From: Bradyrhizobium nivariense
GTDB taxonomy: Bacteria; Pseudomonadota; Alphaproteobacteria; Rhizobiales; Xanthobacteraceae
Reading direction: 5' to 3'
Length of the DNA: 64,000 bases
NCBI RefSeq assembly: GCF_029846715.1
Contig: NZ_JARVWW010000034.1
Location: 1 to 64,000 of the forward strand
The notes under the pieces were generated by a model. That model saw only the letters and a list, made by a program, of their open reading frames with translations, searched no databases and had not been told where the DNA came from. Of this stretch, positions 34,046-42,392 are shown in pieces; position 1 is the stretch's first letter; each line of letters starts with the position of its first letter. The position numbers were made by a program, and so were the translations under genes.

Positions 34046-36367
34046 CTACCCCACCCTCGCATCCCTGATCGCCTGCCAGATCTTCTGCGGCGTCAGGGGC
34101 GTGTTGAGCTGGGTGATGCCGAGCTCGGCGAGCGCGTCCATCACGCCGTTGGTGACGCAAGGCGGGCCGCCGATGGCGCCGGATTCGCCGCAGCCCTTGG
34201 CGCCGAGCGGATTGGTACGGCAGGGTGCGGAATCATCCAGCGTCACCACGATCGGCGGAACGTCGTCGGCACGCGGGATGCAGTAATCCTGGTAGCTCGC
34301 GGTGAGCAGCTGGCCGTCGGCGTCATAGGACACGCCCTCATACAGCGCCTGACCGATACCCTGCGCGACACCGCCATGGATCTGCCCCGTCACCAGCATC
34401 GGGTTCACCGCGACGCCGACGTCGTCGACGGTGGTGTAGCGCACGACCTTGGATACGCCGGTCTCGGGGTCGATCTCGACCTCGCAGATATGCGTGCCGT
34501 TCGGCCAGCTGGGACCGTCGACCTCACCTTCGGAATCGACGCTGAGTTTCGCGCCACCTTCTTTCTCGGCAATATCGAACAGGCTGATGCGGCGGTCAGT
34601 GCCGACCACGGTGAGCATGCCGCCCTGATATTCGATGTCCTCGACCGAGGTCTCCAGCACGTTCGCCGCCTTCTCGCGTGCCTTCTGGATCAGATCGTTG
34701 GAGGAGACCGCGACCGCCGTGCCGCCGACGAACAGCGAGCGCGAACCGACGCTGCCAAAGCCCATCGCCAGATCGGTATCGCCCTGAACGATGTCGATCT
34801 TGTCCATGGCAATGCCGAGGCTATCGGAGATCATCTGGGTGTAGGTGGTCTGCAGCCCCTGCCCCATCGCCATGGTGCCGGAATGCAGGATGACGCGGCC
34901 TTGCGAAGTCGCATGCAGGCTGACCTTTTCGGTGTGGGCGCGGCCGCCGGTCCATTCGATATAGGAGGTGAGCCCGCGGCCGTAGAGCAGCCCCTTTTTC
35001 TTCGCGACCTTCTTGCGCGCGGCAAAGCCGTCCCAATCCGCAAGCTTCACGGCACGGTCAAGCATGTGCGCGAAGGCGCCGGAATCATAGACTTGCCCTG
35101 CCGCATTCGTGTAGGGCAGCTGCGCCGGCTTGATGTAGTTGGCTTTCCGGATCGCGCGCGGATCCATGCCGATTTTTCGGGCAGCAGCGTCGAACAGGCG
35201 CTCGACGATGAACACGGCCTCTGGGCGGCCTGCACCGCGATAGGCACCCACCGGCGCGGTGTGGGTCATCACCGACTTCACCTCGAAATGCACAAGCGGC
35301 AGGTCGTAGACGCCGGTCTGGACGAACGGCCCCAGCACCAGCGGAATGATGTTGGCCGCGCCCGAGGAATACGCGCCGGTACAGCCGATCGAGCTGACGC
35401 GATAGGCGAGCACCTTGCCCTTCTCGTCGAGCGCAAAGGACGCGGTCGAGGTGAGATCGCGGCCGTGGGTGCCGCCGACGAATTCGTCGGTGCGATCGCC
35501 GCGCCAGCGGATCTTCTTGTTCAGCTTGGTTGCGGCATAGGCGACGATGCCGTCCTCGGGATAGAGATTGGTCTTCTGGCCAAAGCCGCCGCCGATATCG
35601 CCGACCAGCACGCGGACGCTGTCCTTCGGACGCTTCAGCACGGCCTCGGCCAGCACGTCGCGGGTCGAGGCGGGTGTCTGCGACTGCACATGCAACAGCA
35701 GCCGTCCGGACTTCTTGTCGATCTCGGCAATGGTCGAGCGCGGCTCCATCGCCGACGGTACAAGGCGCTGGCTGACGAGATCGAGCTCGACGGTATGCGC
35801 GGCGTTGGCAAAAGCCTCGTCCACCTTGGCAGCTTCGCCATAGCTCATCGCGCCGACGATGTTGTCGGGCGCCTCCGGCCACACCACGGGCGCGCCGGGC
35901 TTGACCGCCTCGACGGGATCGACCACGGCCGGCCGCACGTCATATTCGACGACGATCGCTTCGGCCGCGCTCTGCGCGTCAGTGCGCGAGGCGGCCACCA
36001 CGGCGGCCACGGCCTCGCCGGCGTAGCGCACGATTTCGTGCGCCAGCAGGCGGCGTGGCGGCACCGTCATCGGCTTGCCGTCGGGGCGCTTGAAGATGCT
36101 CAGCGTCGGGATGACGCCAATGTCGTCCTTGACGAGGTCGGCGCCGGTGTAGACCGCGGTCACGCCGGGCATCGCAGTGGCGGCGCCGATGTCGATCGAG
36201 ACGATCTTCGCGTGGGCGTGCGGCGAGCGCAGCAGATACAACCACAGCGCGCCCTCTTCCGGCTTGTCGTCGATGAACTGTCCCTTCCCGGTGAGCAGTC
36301 GCTGGTCTTCCAAACGCTTGACGGGCTGCCCCGCTCCGAAACGCAAATTGCCGGGAAGAATGTTCAT
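34046..36367 (-). CDS. Xanthine dehydrogenase-family molybdopterin-binding large subunit (form II CoxL-like)
   Basis: A 773-residue molybdenum-cofactor subunit of the aldehyde oxidase/CO dehydrogenase superfamily. It opens with FGAGQPVKRLEDQRLLTGKG; the active-site loop is AYRGAGRPE, the form II signature, rather than the AYxCSFR of true CO dehydrogenase. GDIGGGFGQKTNLYPED and GAKGCGESGAIGGPP contact the cofactor, with the conserved catalytic Glu in the last motif. Partner FeS and FAD subunits are missing on both sides, so it must use subunits encoded elsewhere or be a remnant. Start at 36367 is the only one that puts the conserved opening block at the N-terminus. Substrate unknown. Confidence 0.9.
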   Translation of the reverse strand: MNILPGNLRFGAGQPVKRLEDQRLLTGKGQFIDDKPEEGALWLYLLRSPHAHAKIVSIDIGAATAMPGVTAVYTGADLVKDDIGVIPTLSIFKRPDGKPMTVPPRRLLAHEIVRYAGEAVAAVVAASRTDAQSAAEAIVVEYDVRPAVVDPVEAVKPGAPVVWPEAPDNIVGAMSYGEAAKVDEAFANAAHTVELDLVSQRLVPSAMEPRSTIAEIDKKSGRLLLHVQSQTPASTRDVLAEAVLKRPKDSVRVLVGDIGGGFGQKTNLYPEDGIVAYAATKLNKKIRWRGDRTDEFVGGTHGRDLTSTASFALDEKGKVLAYRVSSIGCTGAYSSGAANIIPLVLGPFVQTGVYDLPLVHFEVKSVMTHTAPVGAYRGAGRPEAVFIVERLFDAAARKIGMDPRAIRKANYIKPAQLPYTNAAGQVYDSGAFAHMLDRAVKLADWDGFAARKKVAKKKGLLYGRGLTSYIEWTGGRAHTEKVSLHATSQGRVILHSGTMAMGQGLQTTYTQMISDSLGIAMDKIDIVQGDTDLAMGFGSVGSRSLFVGGTAVAVSSNDLIQKAREKAANVLETSVEDIEYQGGMLTVVGTDRRISLFDIAEKEGGAKLSVDSEGEVDGPSWPNGTHICEVEIDPETGVSKVVRYTTVDDVGVAVNPMLVTGQIHGGVAQGIGQALYEGVSYDADGQLLTASYQDYCIPRADDVPPIVVTLDDSAPCRTNPLGAKGCGESGAIGGPPCVTNGVMDALAELGITQLNTPLTPQKIWQAIRDARVG

Positions 36368-36485
36368 TCCGTGGGGTCCTCGAGGTCTCTTGAAATGCGG
36401 GCTGCCTTTTAGCGGATCGAGACAGGCGAGACCAGCCGCGGTTTTGGGCGGCCGGACCATGGATTCGTCATGTCGGGGATGGCGG

Positions 36486-37361
36486 CTAGCCAAGCTCCCG
36501 CAAGGCCGCTTCCACGACCTTGCGCGCATCGGCGGTGAGAGCGGCCTGCGGCGGGATGGGATCGCCGACGTCGTAGCCCTGGATCGCGAGCCCGGCCTTG
36601 ATGCAGGCCGCCAGGTTGAAGCGGGCAAAAGCCTCGTTGATGCGCCACAGCCTGCGCTGGAGTGCCATCGCCTCGTTCCAGCGGCCGGCCTTGCAGAGGT
36701 CGTAGAGCGCGACGCTCTGGCGCGGGATGATGCAGGCAGGGCCCGCCATCCAGCCGAGCCCGCCGATCAGCATCACGGCGGCCGGGATGTGGGCGGAGGC
36801 CGAGAACACCCGCAAGGCATCGCCGCAGCGGTTCATGATCGAGAGCAGCCGGCCGGTGTTGGTCGAGGCGTCCTTGATGTAGCCGATGCGCGGATGCTCG
36901 GCGAGGCGCGCGATGATGTCGAGGGTGAGATCGGAGCGCTGGAATTGCGGATTGGTGTAGATGACGACGGGGATGTCCACGGCATCCGCGATGGCGCTGA
37001 AGTAGGATTCGACCTGGGCATCGGCAAGCGGGAAATACGCTTCCAGGATCGCCAGAATGCCGTCGGCGCCGAGCTTTTGATACGCTTTCGCCTGCGCCAC
37101 CGCGTCAGCCGTCGAGGTGGAGGCCACGCCAGCGACAACCGGCACACGTCCCCTCGCGGCCCCGATCGTGGTCTGCACGACCGCGGTGCGTTGGGCGGCG
37201 TTGAGATAGGCGAACTCGCCGGTCGAGCCGAGCGGGGTCAGCCCGTGGACGCCGGCGCCGACCAGATCGTCGCAGAGCCTTGCGAGCACATCGGTTCGCA
37301 CCGCGCCGTGGGCATCTACAGGCGAGACGAGATAGGGAAAGACGCCGTGAAAGTCGGACAT
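36486..37361 (-). CDS. Dihydrodipicolinate synthase-family aldolase
   Basis: A 291-residue class I aldolase of the DapA/NanA superfamily. Lys163 in GYIKDAST is the Schiff-base residue, Tyr135 in VIYTNPQF the proton relay, and GSTGEF (45-50) the substrate carboxylate pocket. It lies apart from lysine biosynthesis genes and has none of the other DapA signatures that would prove that role, so a catabolic aldolase or dehydratase acting on a 2-keto acid is as likely. Start ATG at 37361 is the family-like opening MSDFHGVFPYLVSPVD. Confidence 0.9.
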   Translation of the reverse strand: MSDFHGVFPYLVSPVDAHGAVRTDVLARLCDDLVGAGVHGLTPLGSTGEFAYLNAAQRTAVVQTTIGAARGRVPVVAGVASTSTADAVAQAKAYQKLGADGILAILEAYFPLADAQVESYFSAIADAVDIPVVIYTNPQFQRSDLTLDIIARLAEHPRIGYIKDASTNTGRLLSIMNRCGDALRVFSASAHIPAAVMLIGGLGWMAGPACIIPRQSVALYDLCKAGRWNEAMALQRRLWRINEAFARFNLAACIKAGLAIQGYDVGDPIPPQAALTADARKVVEAALRELG

Positions 37362-37702
37362 GGCAGGGAGTGTTCCGAAACGTCGAGCGCCACACGCACC
37401 GCAATTGGTGCTAACACGCGAAAAAATCGCCAGCAAGTTGGGCATTGACGACCTCTCAAGGACGTCGCGCAGCCGGCCATCGTTTCGCGCCGCTCGGACA
37501 TTCACGCCCGCATCGGCGCGAGCGCCGGCAGTCTCGTTAGCGCTGGTCATGCGCTGACGTCCCCGCCCACAATCAATAATGCTTGACGCGGGGATATACA
37601 CTCTTCCGGTGTGAACGGCTTCACACGGGACTTTGCCACGCGGGTCTAGCGTCGCGACGCTGCGAGAGCGAACGCAGCGATCTCTTAGCGAGGAGTCAAG
37701 CC
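37362..37702. other. 341-bp intergenic region with regulatory site
   Basis: Divergent gap between the DHDPS-family gene and the 91-residue hypothetical gene. No convincing gene is seen. It holds TTGACG at 37583-37588 and a perfect TGTGA-N6-TCACA site at 37610-37625, so the promoter of the plus-strand gene probably lies near 37600. Confidence 0.6.
37609..37626. promoter_or_regulatory. Perfect CRP/Clr-type inverted repeat
   Basis: GTGTGAA-CGGC-TTCACAC contains TGTGA-N6-TCACA, the textbook consensus for cAMP-receptor proteins. It is 77 bp before the ATG of the 91-residue gene. The known rhizobial regulator Clr prefers a related TGT-N10-ACA motif, which this also satisfies. Confidence 0.6.
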
Positions 37703-37978
37703 ATGGAAATTTGCATCAATTACGGTGGCAAGCGGCATTGCTTCTTCCTGCCCGTTTTGCAGATGCCGGTGAGCTGGGGCAGGCCCGGCCCCGGACCGGT
37801 CAACTATCCAGCTCTGTTCCAGGACTCCATGATCCTGGCGGCGGTGGCCAATGCGGCGAAACAGATCACCGACGAGCATGTTCGGCAATCGGTGGAGGAA
37901 GGCATCACCGCCGGATTCCGCGCCGCGCAGAAGCACGCCGGTCCCGACGTTTCGATCAACCCCACGGCGCGCGGCTAA
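37703..37978 (+). CDS. Conserved-looking hypothetical protein (91 residues)
   Basis: A 91-residue soluble protein beginning MEICINYGGKRHCFFLPVLQ and ending DVSINPTARG. It has two cysteines (CINYGGKRHC) near the N-terminus, which could bind metal or form a disulfide, and a helical C-terminal half (ITDEHVRQSVEEGITAGFRA). There is no signal peptide or membrane helix. The ATG has GAGGAG 7 nt upstream. Codon use is typical of real genes. A CRP-type site lies upstream, so it may respond to cAMP. I do not recognise the family. Confidence 0.8.
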   Translation: MEICINYGGKRHCFFLPVLQMPVSWGRPGPGPVNYPALFQDSMILAAVANAAKQITDEHVRQSVEEGITAGFRAAQKHAGPDVSINPTARG

Positions 37979-38029
37979 TCGCGCTGATTACGACATGCGC
38001 GAGCTGTGAGCCGTTCGTGCGCGAGCGGC

Positions 38030-38995
38030 TCACACCTTGAGTAGCCGCACCCGCGTGCCCCAGGGATCGATCGCCTCGACGCCATTCGCAAGCGCCGTGA
38101 CTTTCGCGCCGCCCTTGCGCAGGCGCTCGTCCTGCGCGGCAAGCAGTTCCGGCTTCTCCGTCACCAGCGAGAACCAGGCGAGCCCTGTTGCCTGATCGTC
38201 GCGTTGGCCGGCGCCCTGGCTCTGCCAGACGTTCATGCCGAGGTGATGGTGATAGCGGCCGGACGACAGGAACGCGGCGCCGCCGCGGCGGCGGGTCGGG
38301 TCGAGGCCGACCGTGCCGTGGTAGAAATTCTCCGCCTGCGCGAGATCGCCGACCCGCAGATGCATGTGGCCGATGCGCAAGCCGTCCGGTGCCCTGGCAT
38401 AGTCGGCAACGCGCGTATTGGTCAGCGACAGCAGGTCGGGAATGTTGAGCTCGTCGGAGGCCATCTTCACGCTGCCCTCGCTCCACTGCCATTGCGAGGG
38501 ATCGCGGTCGGCATAGACCTCGATGCCGTTACCCTCGGGGTCGTCGAGATAGACCGACTCGCTGACGAGGTGATCGGCAAAGCCCGACATCGGCACACGA
38601 TGCGAGGCCGCGTGCACCAGCCAGCGCGCGAGATCCTTGCGCGTCGGCATCAGGAAGGCGGTGTGGTAGAGGCCGGCGGCGTTGCGCGGCTCGATTTCGG
38701 CATCGGGACGGGCTTCCAGCACCAGCAGCGAGATGCCGGCCGTGCCAAGTCTTGCGGCAGTCGTCGAGCGCTCCATCACCGTGAGCCCGATGACGTCGCG
38801 GTAGTAGTCCGCAACCTTGTCGAGATTTTTCACCCGGAGCGTCACCATGCCGACCCGCATCGGCGTGCGGCTGGCATAGGTCGGCCCGCCGCCCTGCGGC
38901 GTGCCCTCGGCGCGCGCCGCGCCCGCAGCCGCCATTGCGAGCGAGGTGGCGCCGGCGAGTTGAAGCAGGGTGCGGCGGGTGAGGTCGATGGTCAT
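38030..38995 (-). CDS. Tat-exported VOC (glyoxalase/extradiol dioxygenase fold) protein
   Basis: A 321-residue protein with a twin-arginine signal (TRRTLLQLAGATSLAMAAAGAARA) and two paired VOC modules, like CatE-type catechol 2,3-dioxygenase. Module 1 starts MVTLRVKNLDKVADYYRDVI, with LYHTAFL as metal-binding strand and NGIEVYAD supplying the Glu; module 2 has GHMHLRVGDLAQAENFYH, YHHHLGMNVW and a final AIDPWGTRVRL, in which the usual Glu/Asp ligand is less clear. Export is unusual for ring-cleavage dioxygenases. I choose the ATG at 38995 rather than a TTG at 38998. Substrate unknown. Confidence 0.85.
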   Translation of the reverse strand: MTIDLTRRTLLQLAGATSLAMAAAGAARAEGTPQGGGPTYASRTPMRVGMVTLRVKNLDKVADYYRDVIGLTVMERSTTAARLGTAGISLLVLEARPDAEIEPRNAAGLYHTAFLMPTRKDLARWLVHAASHRVPMSGFADHLVSESVYLDDPEGNGIEVYADRDPSQWQWSEGSVKMASDELNIPDLLSLTNTRVADYARAPDGLRIGHMHLRVGDLAQAENFYHGTVGLDPTRRRGGAAFLSSGRYHHHLGMNVWQSQGAGQRDDQATGLAWFSLVTEKPELLAAQDERLRKGGAKVTALANGVEAIDPWGTRVRLLKV

Positions 38996-39112
38996 CAATC
39001 AGGGCTCGCTGGAAACGCGTGAGGCCGTGCGGCGCAATGTCGGGCCGATTGCTACACGTTCCCGTGAGCGGCTCCCAATCACATGTTCGTCGGCCGTGGT
39101 CTTACGGACCAG

Positions 39113-39148
39113 CTTTCCTGCACACTTTCCTGGTCACTTTCCTGGCCA
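39113..39148. promoter_or_regulatory. Three 12-bp iterons upstream of the HtrA-like gene
   Basis: CTTTCCTGCACA, CTTTCCTGGTCA and CTTTCCTGGCCA follow each other without gap, ending 62 bp before the ATG at 39211. The regular spacing of about one helical turn and position fit a binding array for a regulator, such as the LuxR-type protein encoded downstream. Confidence 0.55.
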
Positions 39149-39210
39149 TCCGGCCAGTTTCACAATCGGCCGCGACGTCCCAGATTGGGGGGAGCTTACA
39201 GGAGCCCGCC

Positions 39211-40077
39211 ATGACCGACCCCACTCCCCTGTCCTCACTATCGTCGGCGCTCGCGGACGTCGTGGCGCGCACCGCGCCGTCCGTCGTCGCCGTACATTCA
39301 CATCGCTCCCGCGCCACCGGCTTCGTCTGGAAGCCCGGCCTGATCATCACCGCCGACGAGGCGCTGGCCGACGAGGGCGAAGTCGAGATCGGCCTCCCCG
39401 ACGGCGGCACCGCGGCCGCCACGATCGCCGGCCGCGACCATACGACGGATATCGCCCTGCTGCGCGCCGATACCGCGATGACCCCGGTCAAGCTGGCCAC
39501 AACGGTCCCGCCCCTCGGCGCGCTGTCGGTCGTCGTCGCCACCAACCGCGATACGCCGAGCGCCGCGCTGGGGCTGGTGTCGTTGTCCGGCAACAGCTGG
39601 CGCAGCCTGCGCGGCGGCGACATCGACGCGCGGATCGAGCTCGACGTCCGCCTGCGCTCCAGCCAGCAGGGCGGCCTCGCGCTCGATGCATCGGGCGAAG
39701 CCTTCGGCATGGCCGTGCTCGGCCCGCGGCGTGTGCTGGTGATCCCGACGGCGACGATCGAGCGGGTCGCGGCACAGTTAGAGGCGCGCGGGCGCATCGC
39801 GCGCGGATATCTCGGCCTCGGACTCCAGCCGGTCCGGCTCGACGACGGCGTCGGCGCGATGGTGATGAATGTCGATAAGGCCGGCCCTTCGGCCGCGGCC
39901 GGCATTCGCCAGGGCGACGTCATCGTCGCGGTCAATGACCAGAAGCTGTCCGGCGTACGTGCCCTGTCGCGGATGCTGGGTCCGGCGAGCGTTGGCGCGG
40001 TGGTCGATGTCGCCGCGCGCCGCGGCGGCGAGCCGGTCAGCTTCAAGGTCACGGTCGGCGAGAGGCCGGAGGCGTGA
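39211..40077 (+). CDS. HtrA/DegP-like protein with altered catalytic triad and PDZ domain
   Basis: A 288-residue protein with a trypsin-like S1C domain (about 10-190) and one PDZ domain (about 198-285, GYLGLGLQPVRL ... AGIRQGDVIVAVND). The triad is broken: the His position (normally TNxHV) reads ITADEAL with Glu50, the Asp is retained (TTDIALL, Asp80), and the Ser position (normally GNSGGPL) reads SQQGGLAL with Gln153. It is therefore probably not a protease. There is no signal peptide, unlike periplasmic DegP, so it is likely cytosolic. Its stop overlaps the GTG start of a LuxR-type regulator, suggesting that the two work together, perhaps as peptide sensor and output. Confidence 0.85.
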   Translation: MTDPTPLSSLSSALADVVARTAPSVVAVHSHRSRATGFVWKPGLIITADEALADEGEVEIGLPDGGTAAATIAGRDHTTDIALLRADTAMTPVKLATTVPPLGALSVVVATNRDTPSAALGLVSLSGNSWRSLRGGDIDARIELDVRLRSSQQGGLALDASGEAFGMAVLGPRRVLVIPTATIERVAAQLEARGRIARGYLGLGLQPVRLDDGVGAMVMNVDKAGPSAAAGIRQGDVIVAVNDQKLSGVRALSRMLGPASVGAVVDVAARRGGEPVSFKVTVGERPEA

Positions 40078-40445
40078 GCGAAGATATCGCGCCCGAGATC
40101 GTGCTCGCCCTGGAGATCGACGATCCCGCCCTCGCCGATCGCCTGGCGACGCTGCTCGGCAACATCGCCGGGCTTCGCCTCGCCAGGCCCGGCGAGAAGG
40201 CCGCGGCGGCGATTGTCACCCGCGATCCGCGCATCATGCCCGAGGACATCGCGCTGACGCAGCGCGAGCTCGACGTGCTGGCGCTGATGGCGGAAGGTGG
40301 CTCCAACAAGATGATCGCGCGTCAGCTCAATATCTCCGTGCACACCGTGAAGTTCCATGTCGGCTCGCTGCTCGACAAGCTCGATGCCACCGGCCGCACC
40401 GATGCGGTGGCTCATGCGGCACGCCGCGGCGTGATCGAGCTCTAA
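40074..40445 (+). CDS. Small LuxR/NarL-type DNA-binding regulator
   Basis: A 123-residue protein. The C-terminal LuxR helix-turn-helix (about 58-120) reads LTQRELDVLALMAEGGSNKM and IARQLNISVHTVKFHVGSLL, fully canonical. The N-terminal 55 residues look like a shrunken receiver domain (EIVLALEIDDPALADRLATL) without a phosphorylatable Asp pattern, so phosphorylation is unlikely. It begins with GTG overlapping the stop of the HtrA-like gene (GTGA). The stop codon TAA is formed by the first bases of a family D repeat. Confidence 0.88.
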   Translation: MSEDIAPEIVLALEIDDPALADRLATLLGNIAGLRLARPGEKAAAAIVTRDPRIMPEDIALTQRELDVLALMAEGGSNKMIARQLNISVHTVKFHVGSLLDKLDATGRTDAVAHAARRGVIEL

Positions 40446-40545
40446 AGCATGATCCGGAAAAGTGCGAAGCGGTTTTCCGAAAAGATCATGCTCAAACAAC
40501 AACCTAAAGCGCGATGATGATTCATCCTCATCTCATCGCGCTTTA
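40443..40545. repeat. Intergenic repeat, family D (copy 1)
   Basis: Module one is AAAGCATGATCCGGAAAAGTG ... TTTTCCGAAAAGATCATGCT, an imperfect hairpin; module two is TAAAGCGCGATGAT ... CTCATCGCGCTTTA, a second hairpin. The element fills exactly the gap between the convergent LuxR and histidine kinase genes, and its two ends form both stop codons. Another copy, inverted, is at 46903-47002. Confidence 0.88.
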
Positions 40546-41616
40546 GGGCGGGTGCGGCGGGAAGCTGAGCTGGACCGTCAGGCCCGACGCGTTGTCGTGC
40601 AGGGCAATCTCGGCGCCATGGAGGCGAGCGACCGCGGCGACCAAGCTTAAGCCAAGACCGTTACCCGGGGTATAGCGGCTCTGCTCGAGCCGGTAGAAGC
40701 GCTTGAACACGTGATCGCGCTGATCCGCCGGAATGCCCGGACCGTCGTCGGCGATCGCGATCACTGCCCCCTCGTTGGTGCTGCGGCAGGTGACAGTCAC
40801 CTGCCCGCCCGCGCGGCCATGCTTGATCGCGTTGTCGACGAGATTGGCGATGGCGTCGAACAGGAGGTCGCGATCGCCCGTGATCGCCACCTCACGATCG
40901 CCGCCCAGGCTGAGCCGCGTCGCGACCTGTTCGGCGGCGGCATCGTAGAGCTCGACGACCTCGCCGGCGACCTCGGCGAGATTGAGCGTGCGAAACGCGC
41001 TGCGGCGGGCGCGGGTCTCGATCTCCGAGATGCGGGTGATGGACGCGAACATGCCGAGCACCGCATCGAGATCGGCGATGGTATCGCCGATCAGCGCCGC
41101 GTCTGCCTCGCTGTTGCGCGAGGCATGATAGGCCTTCTCCAGCCGGCCCCGCATGCGCGTCAGCGGCGTGCGCAAATCATGGGCGACGTTGTCGCTGACC
41201 AGCTTGACCTCGCCCATCAAAGTCTCGATGCGGTCGAGCATCTGGTTGAGGTTTTCGGCGACGCGGTCCCACTCGTCGTGGCTGCCGCGCAGGGGAATGC
41301 GCTGGTCGAGGCCGGACATCATGATGGCGCGGCTGGTGGCGTTGATCTGTTCGATCCTCCCGACCGTGCGCCGCGTCACCAGCACCGCGGCAAGCCCGGC
41401 GAGCACCAGCAACAGCACGGCAACCGCGGCCATTGCGAGCTCGATCGTCGCGGTGAAGCCGCTGTGATCGCCGGCATCGCCGACACGGCTTTGCACATAG
41501 GCGATCGTGCCGAAATAGACATAGGCCATGATCGCGGCGACGATCAGCCCGAACGCCGCGATCGCGATCAGCGCCAGGCGGAAGGTCGAGGAGCGGAGCG
41601 TTTTAGCCAGGAGCAC
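40543..41616 (-). CDS. Sensor histidine kinase
   Basis: A 357-residue membrane kinase. Two transmembrane helices (about 13-37 and 59-80) flank a very short periplasmic loop, followed by HAMP (81-135), HisKA with phospho-acceptor His146 (NVAHDLRTPLTRMRG), and HATPase (N box DNAIKHG, G1 ADDGPGIP, G2 GNGLGLSLV). It overlaps the upstream response-regulator gene by 14 bp and starts with GTG. The stop is contributed by the repeat. The small loop suggests that it senses a membrane or intramembrane signal rather than a large periplasmic ligand. Confidence 0.92.
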   Translation of the reverse strand: MLLAKTLRSSTFRLALIAIAAFGLIVAAIMAYVYFGTIAYVQSRVGDAGDHSGFTATIELAMAAVAVLLLVLAGLAAVLVTRRTVGRIEQINATSRAIMMSGLDQRIPLRGSHDEWDRVAENLNQMLDRIETLMGEVKLVSDNVAHDLRTPLTRMRGRLEKAYHASRNSEADAALIGDTIADLDAVLGMFASITRISEIETRARRSAFRTLNLAEVAGEVVELYDAAAEQVATRLSLGGDREVAITGDRDLLFDAIANLVDNAIKHGRAGGQVTVTCRSTNEGAVIAIADDGPGIPADQRDHVFKRFYRLEQSRYTPGNGLGLSLVAAVARLHGAEIALHDNASGLTVQLSFPPHPP

Positions 41617-42295
41617 GGAGACAATATCCGATGCCGCGGATGGTGTGGATCAACGGATAGGCCTGGGCGTCGTCGACCTTGCGGCGGACGCGACCGACAT
41701 AGACGTCGATGATGTTGGTGGAGGGATCGAAATGCAGATCCCAGACATGCTGGAGCAGCATCGCACGCGAAACGACGCGGCCCTCGTTGCGGACGAGATA
41801 TTCGAGCAGCTGGAATTCCCGCGGCAACAGCGGAATCTTCCGGCCGCGGCGGCTGGCGTTGCGCGCAATCAGGTCGATGGCGAGATCGCCGACCCGCAGG
41901 ATCGTCTCCTTGGCGACGGTGTCGCTGCGGCGGCCGAGTGCCTCCAGCCGCGCCAGAAGCTCGACGAAAGAGAACGGCTTGACGAGATAGTCGTCGCCGC
42001 CGGCGCGCAAGCCGCGCACGCGGTCATCGACCTCGCCGAGCGCGGAGATGATCAGGAACGGCGCGGCGATGCCGTCGTCGCGCAGTTGACGCATCACGGT
42101 GATGCCGTCGATATCAGGCAGCATGCGATCGATGGTGATCACGGCATAGTCGCGCGCGGCGCCGTGGCTCAGGGCCTCGCGCCCGTTAGCTGCGAGATCG
42201 ACGTCGTAGCCAGAGGTCGTCAGCTCTTCGACGAGCTGGCCTGCGGTTTCCGGATCGTCCTCGACGACCAGGATGCGGCGGTGACCTCCGGTCAT
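41603..42295 (-). CDS. OmpR-family response regulator
   Basis: A 230-residue response regulator. The receiver has acidic pocket residues VVEDD, phospho-acceptor Asp56 (VITIDRMLPDIDG) and Lys in DDYLVKPFSF. The C-terminal winged helix reads LLPREFQLLEYLVRNEGRVV and ends SRAMLLQHVW ... IDVYVGRVRRKVD, typical OmpR/PhoB. It is co-transcribed with the histidine kinase (14-bp overlap). The similar organisation in other proteobacteria controls envelope or metal stress, but the regulon cannot be read here; the Gly-rich secreted gene upstream is a possible target. Confidence 0.93.
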   Translation of the reverse strand: MTGGHRRILVVEDDPETAGQLVEELTTSGYDVDLAANGREALSHGAARDYAVITIDRMLPDIDGITVMRQLRDDGIAAPFLIISALGEVDDRVRGLRAGGDDYLVKPFSFVELLARLEALGRRSDTVAKETILRVGDLAIDLIARNASRRGRKIPLLPREFQLLEYLVRNEGRVVSRAMLLQHVWDLHFDPSTNIIDVYVGRVRRKVDDAQAYPLIHTIRGIGYCLRAPG

Positions 42296-42392
42296 GACAA
42301 ACTCCGCGCGACGATCGCCACCAGACTATCCCGTTCCGGGGCTGAACGGAACCGCCCGATGACGATCGCGACAATGGTGCGGTACGGCGATG

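Noticed and set aside
34376..36412. 678-codon frame opposite the CoxL-type gene
   Set aside because: Antisense shadow; the minus-strand protein has all family motifs.
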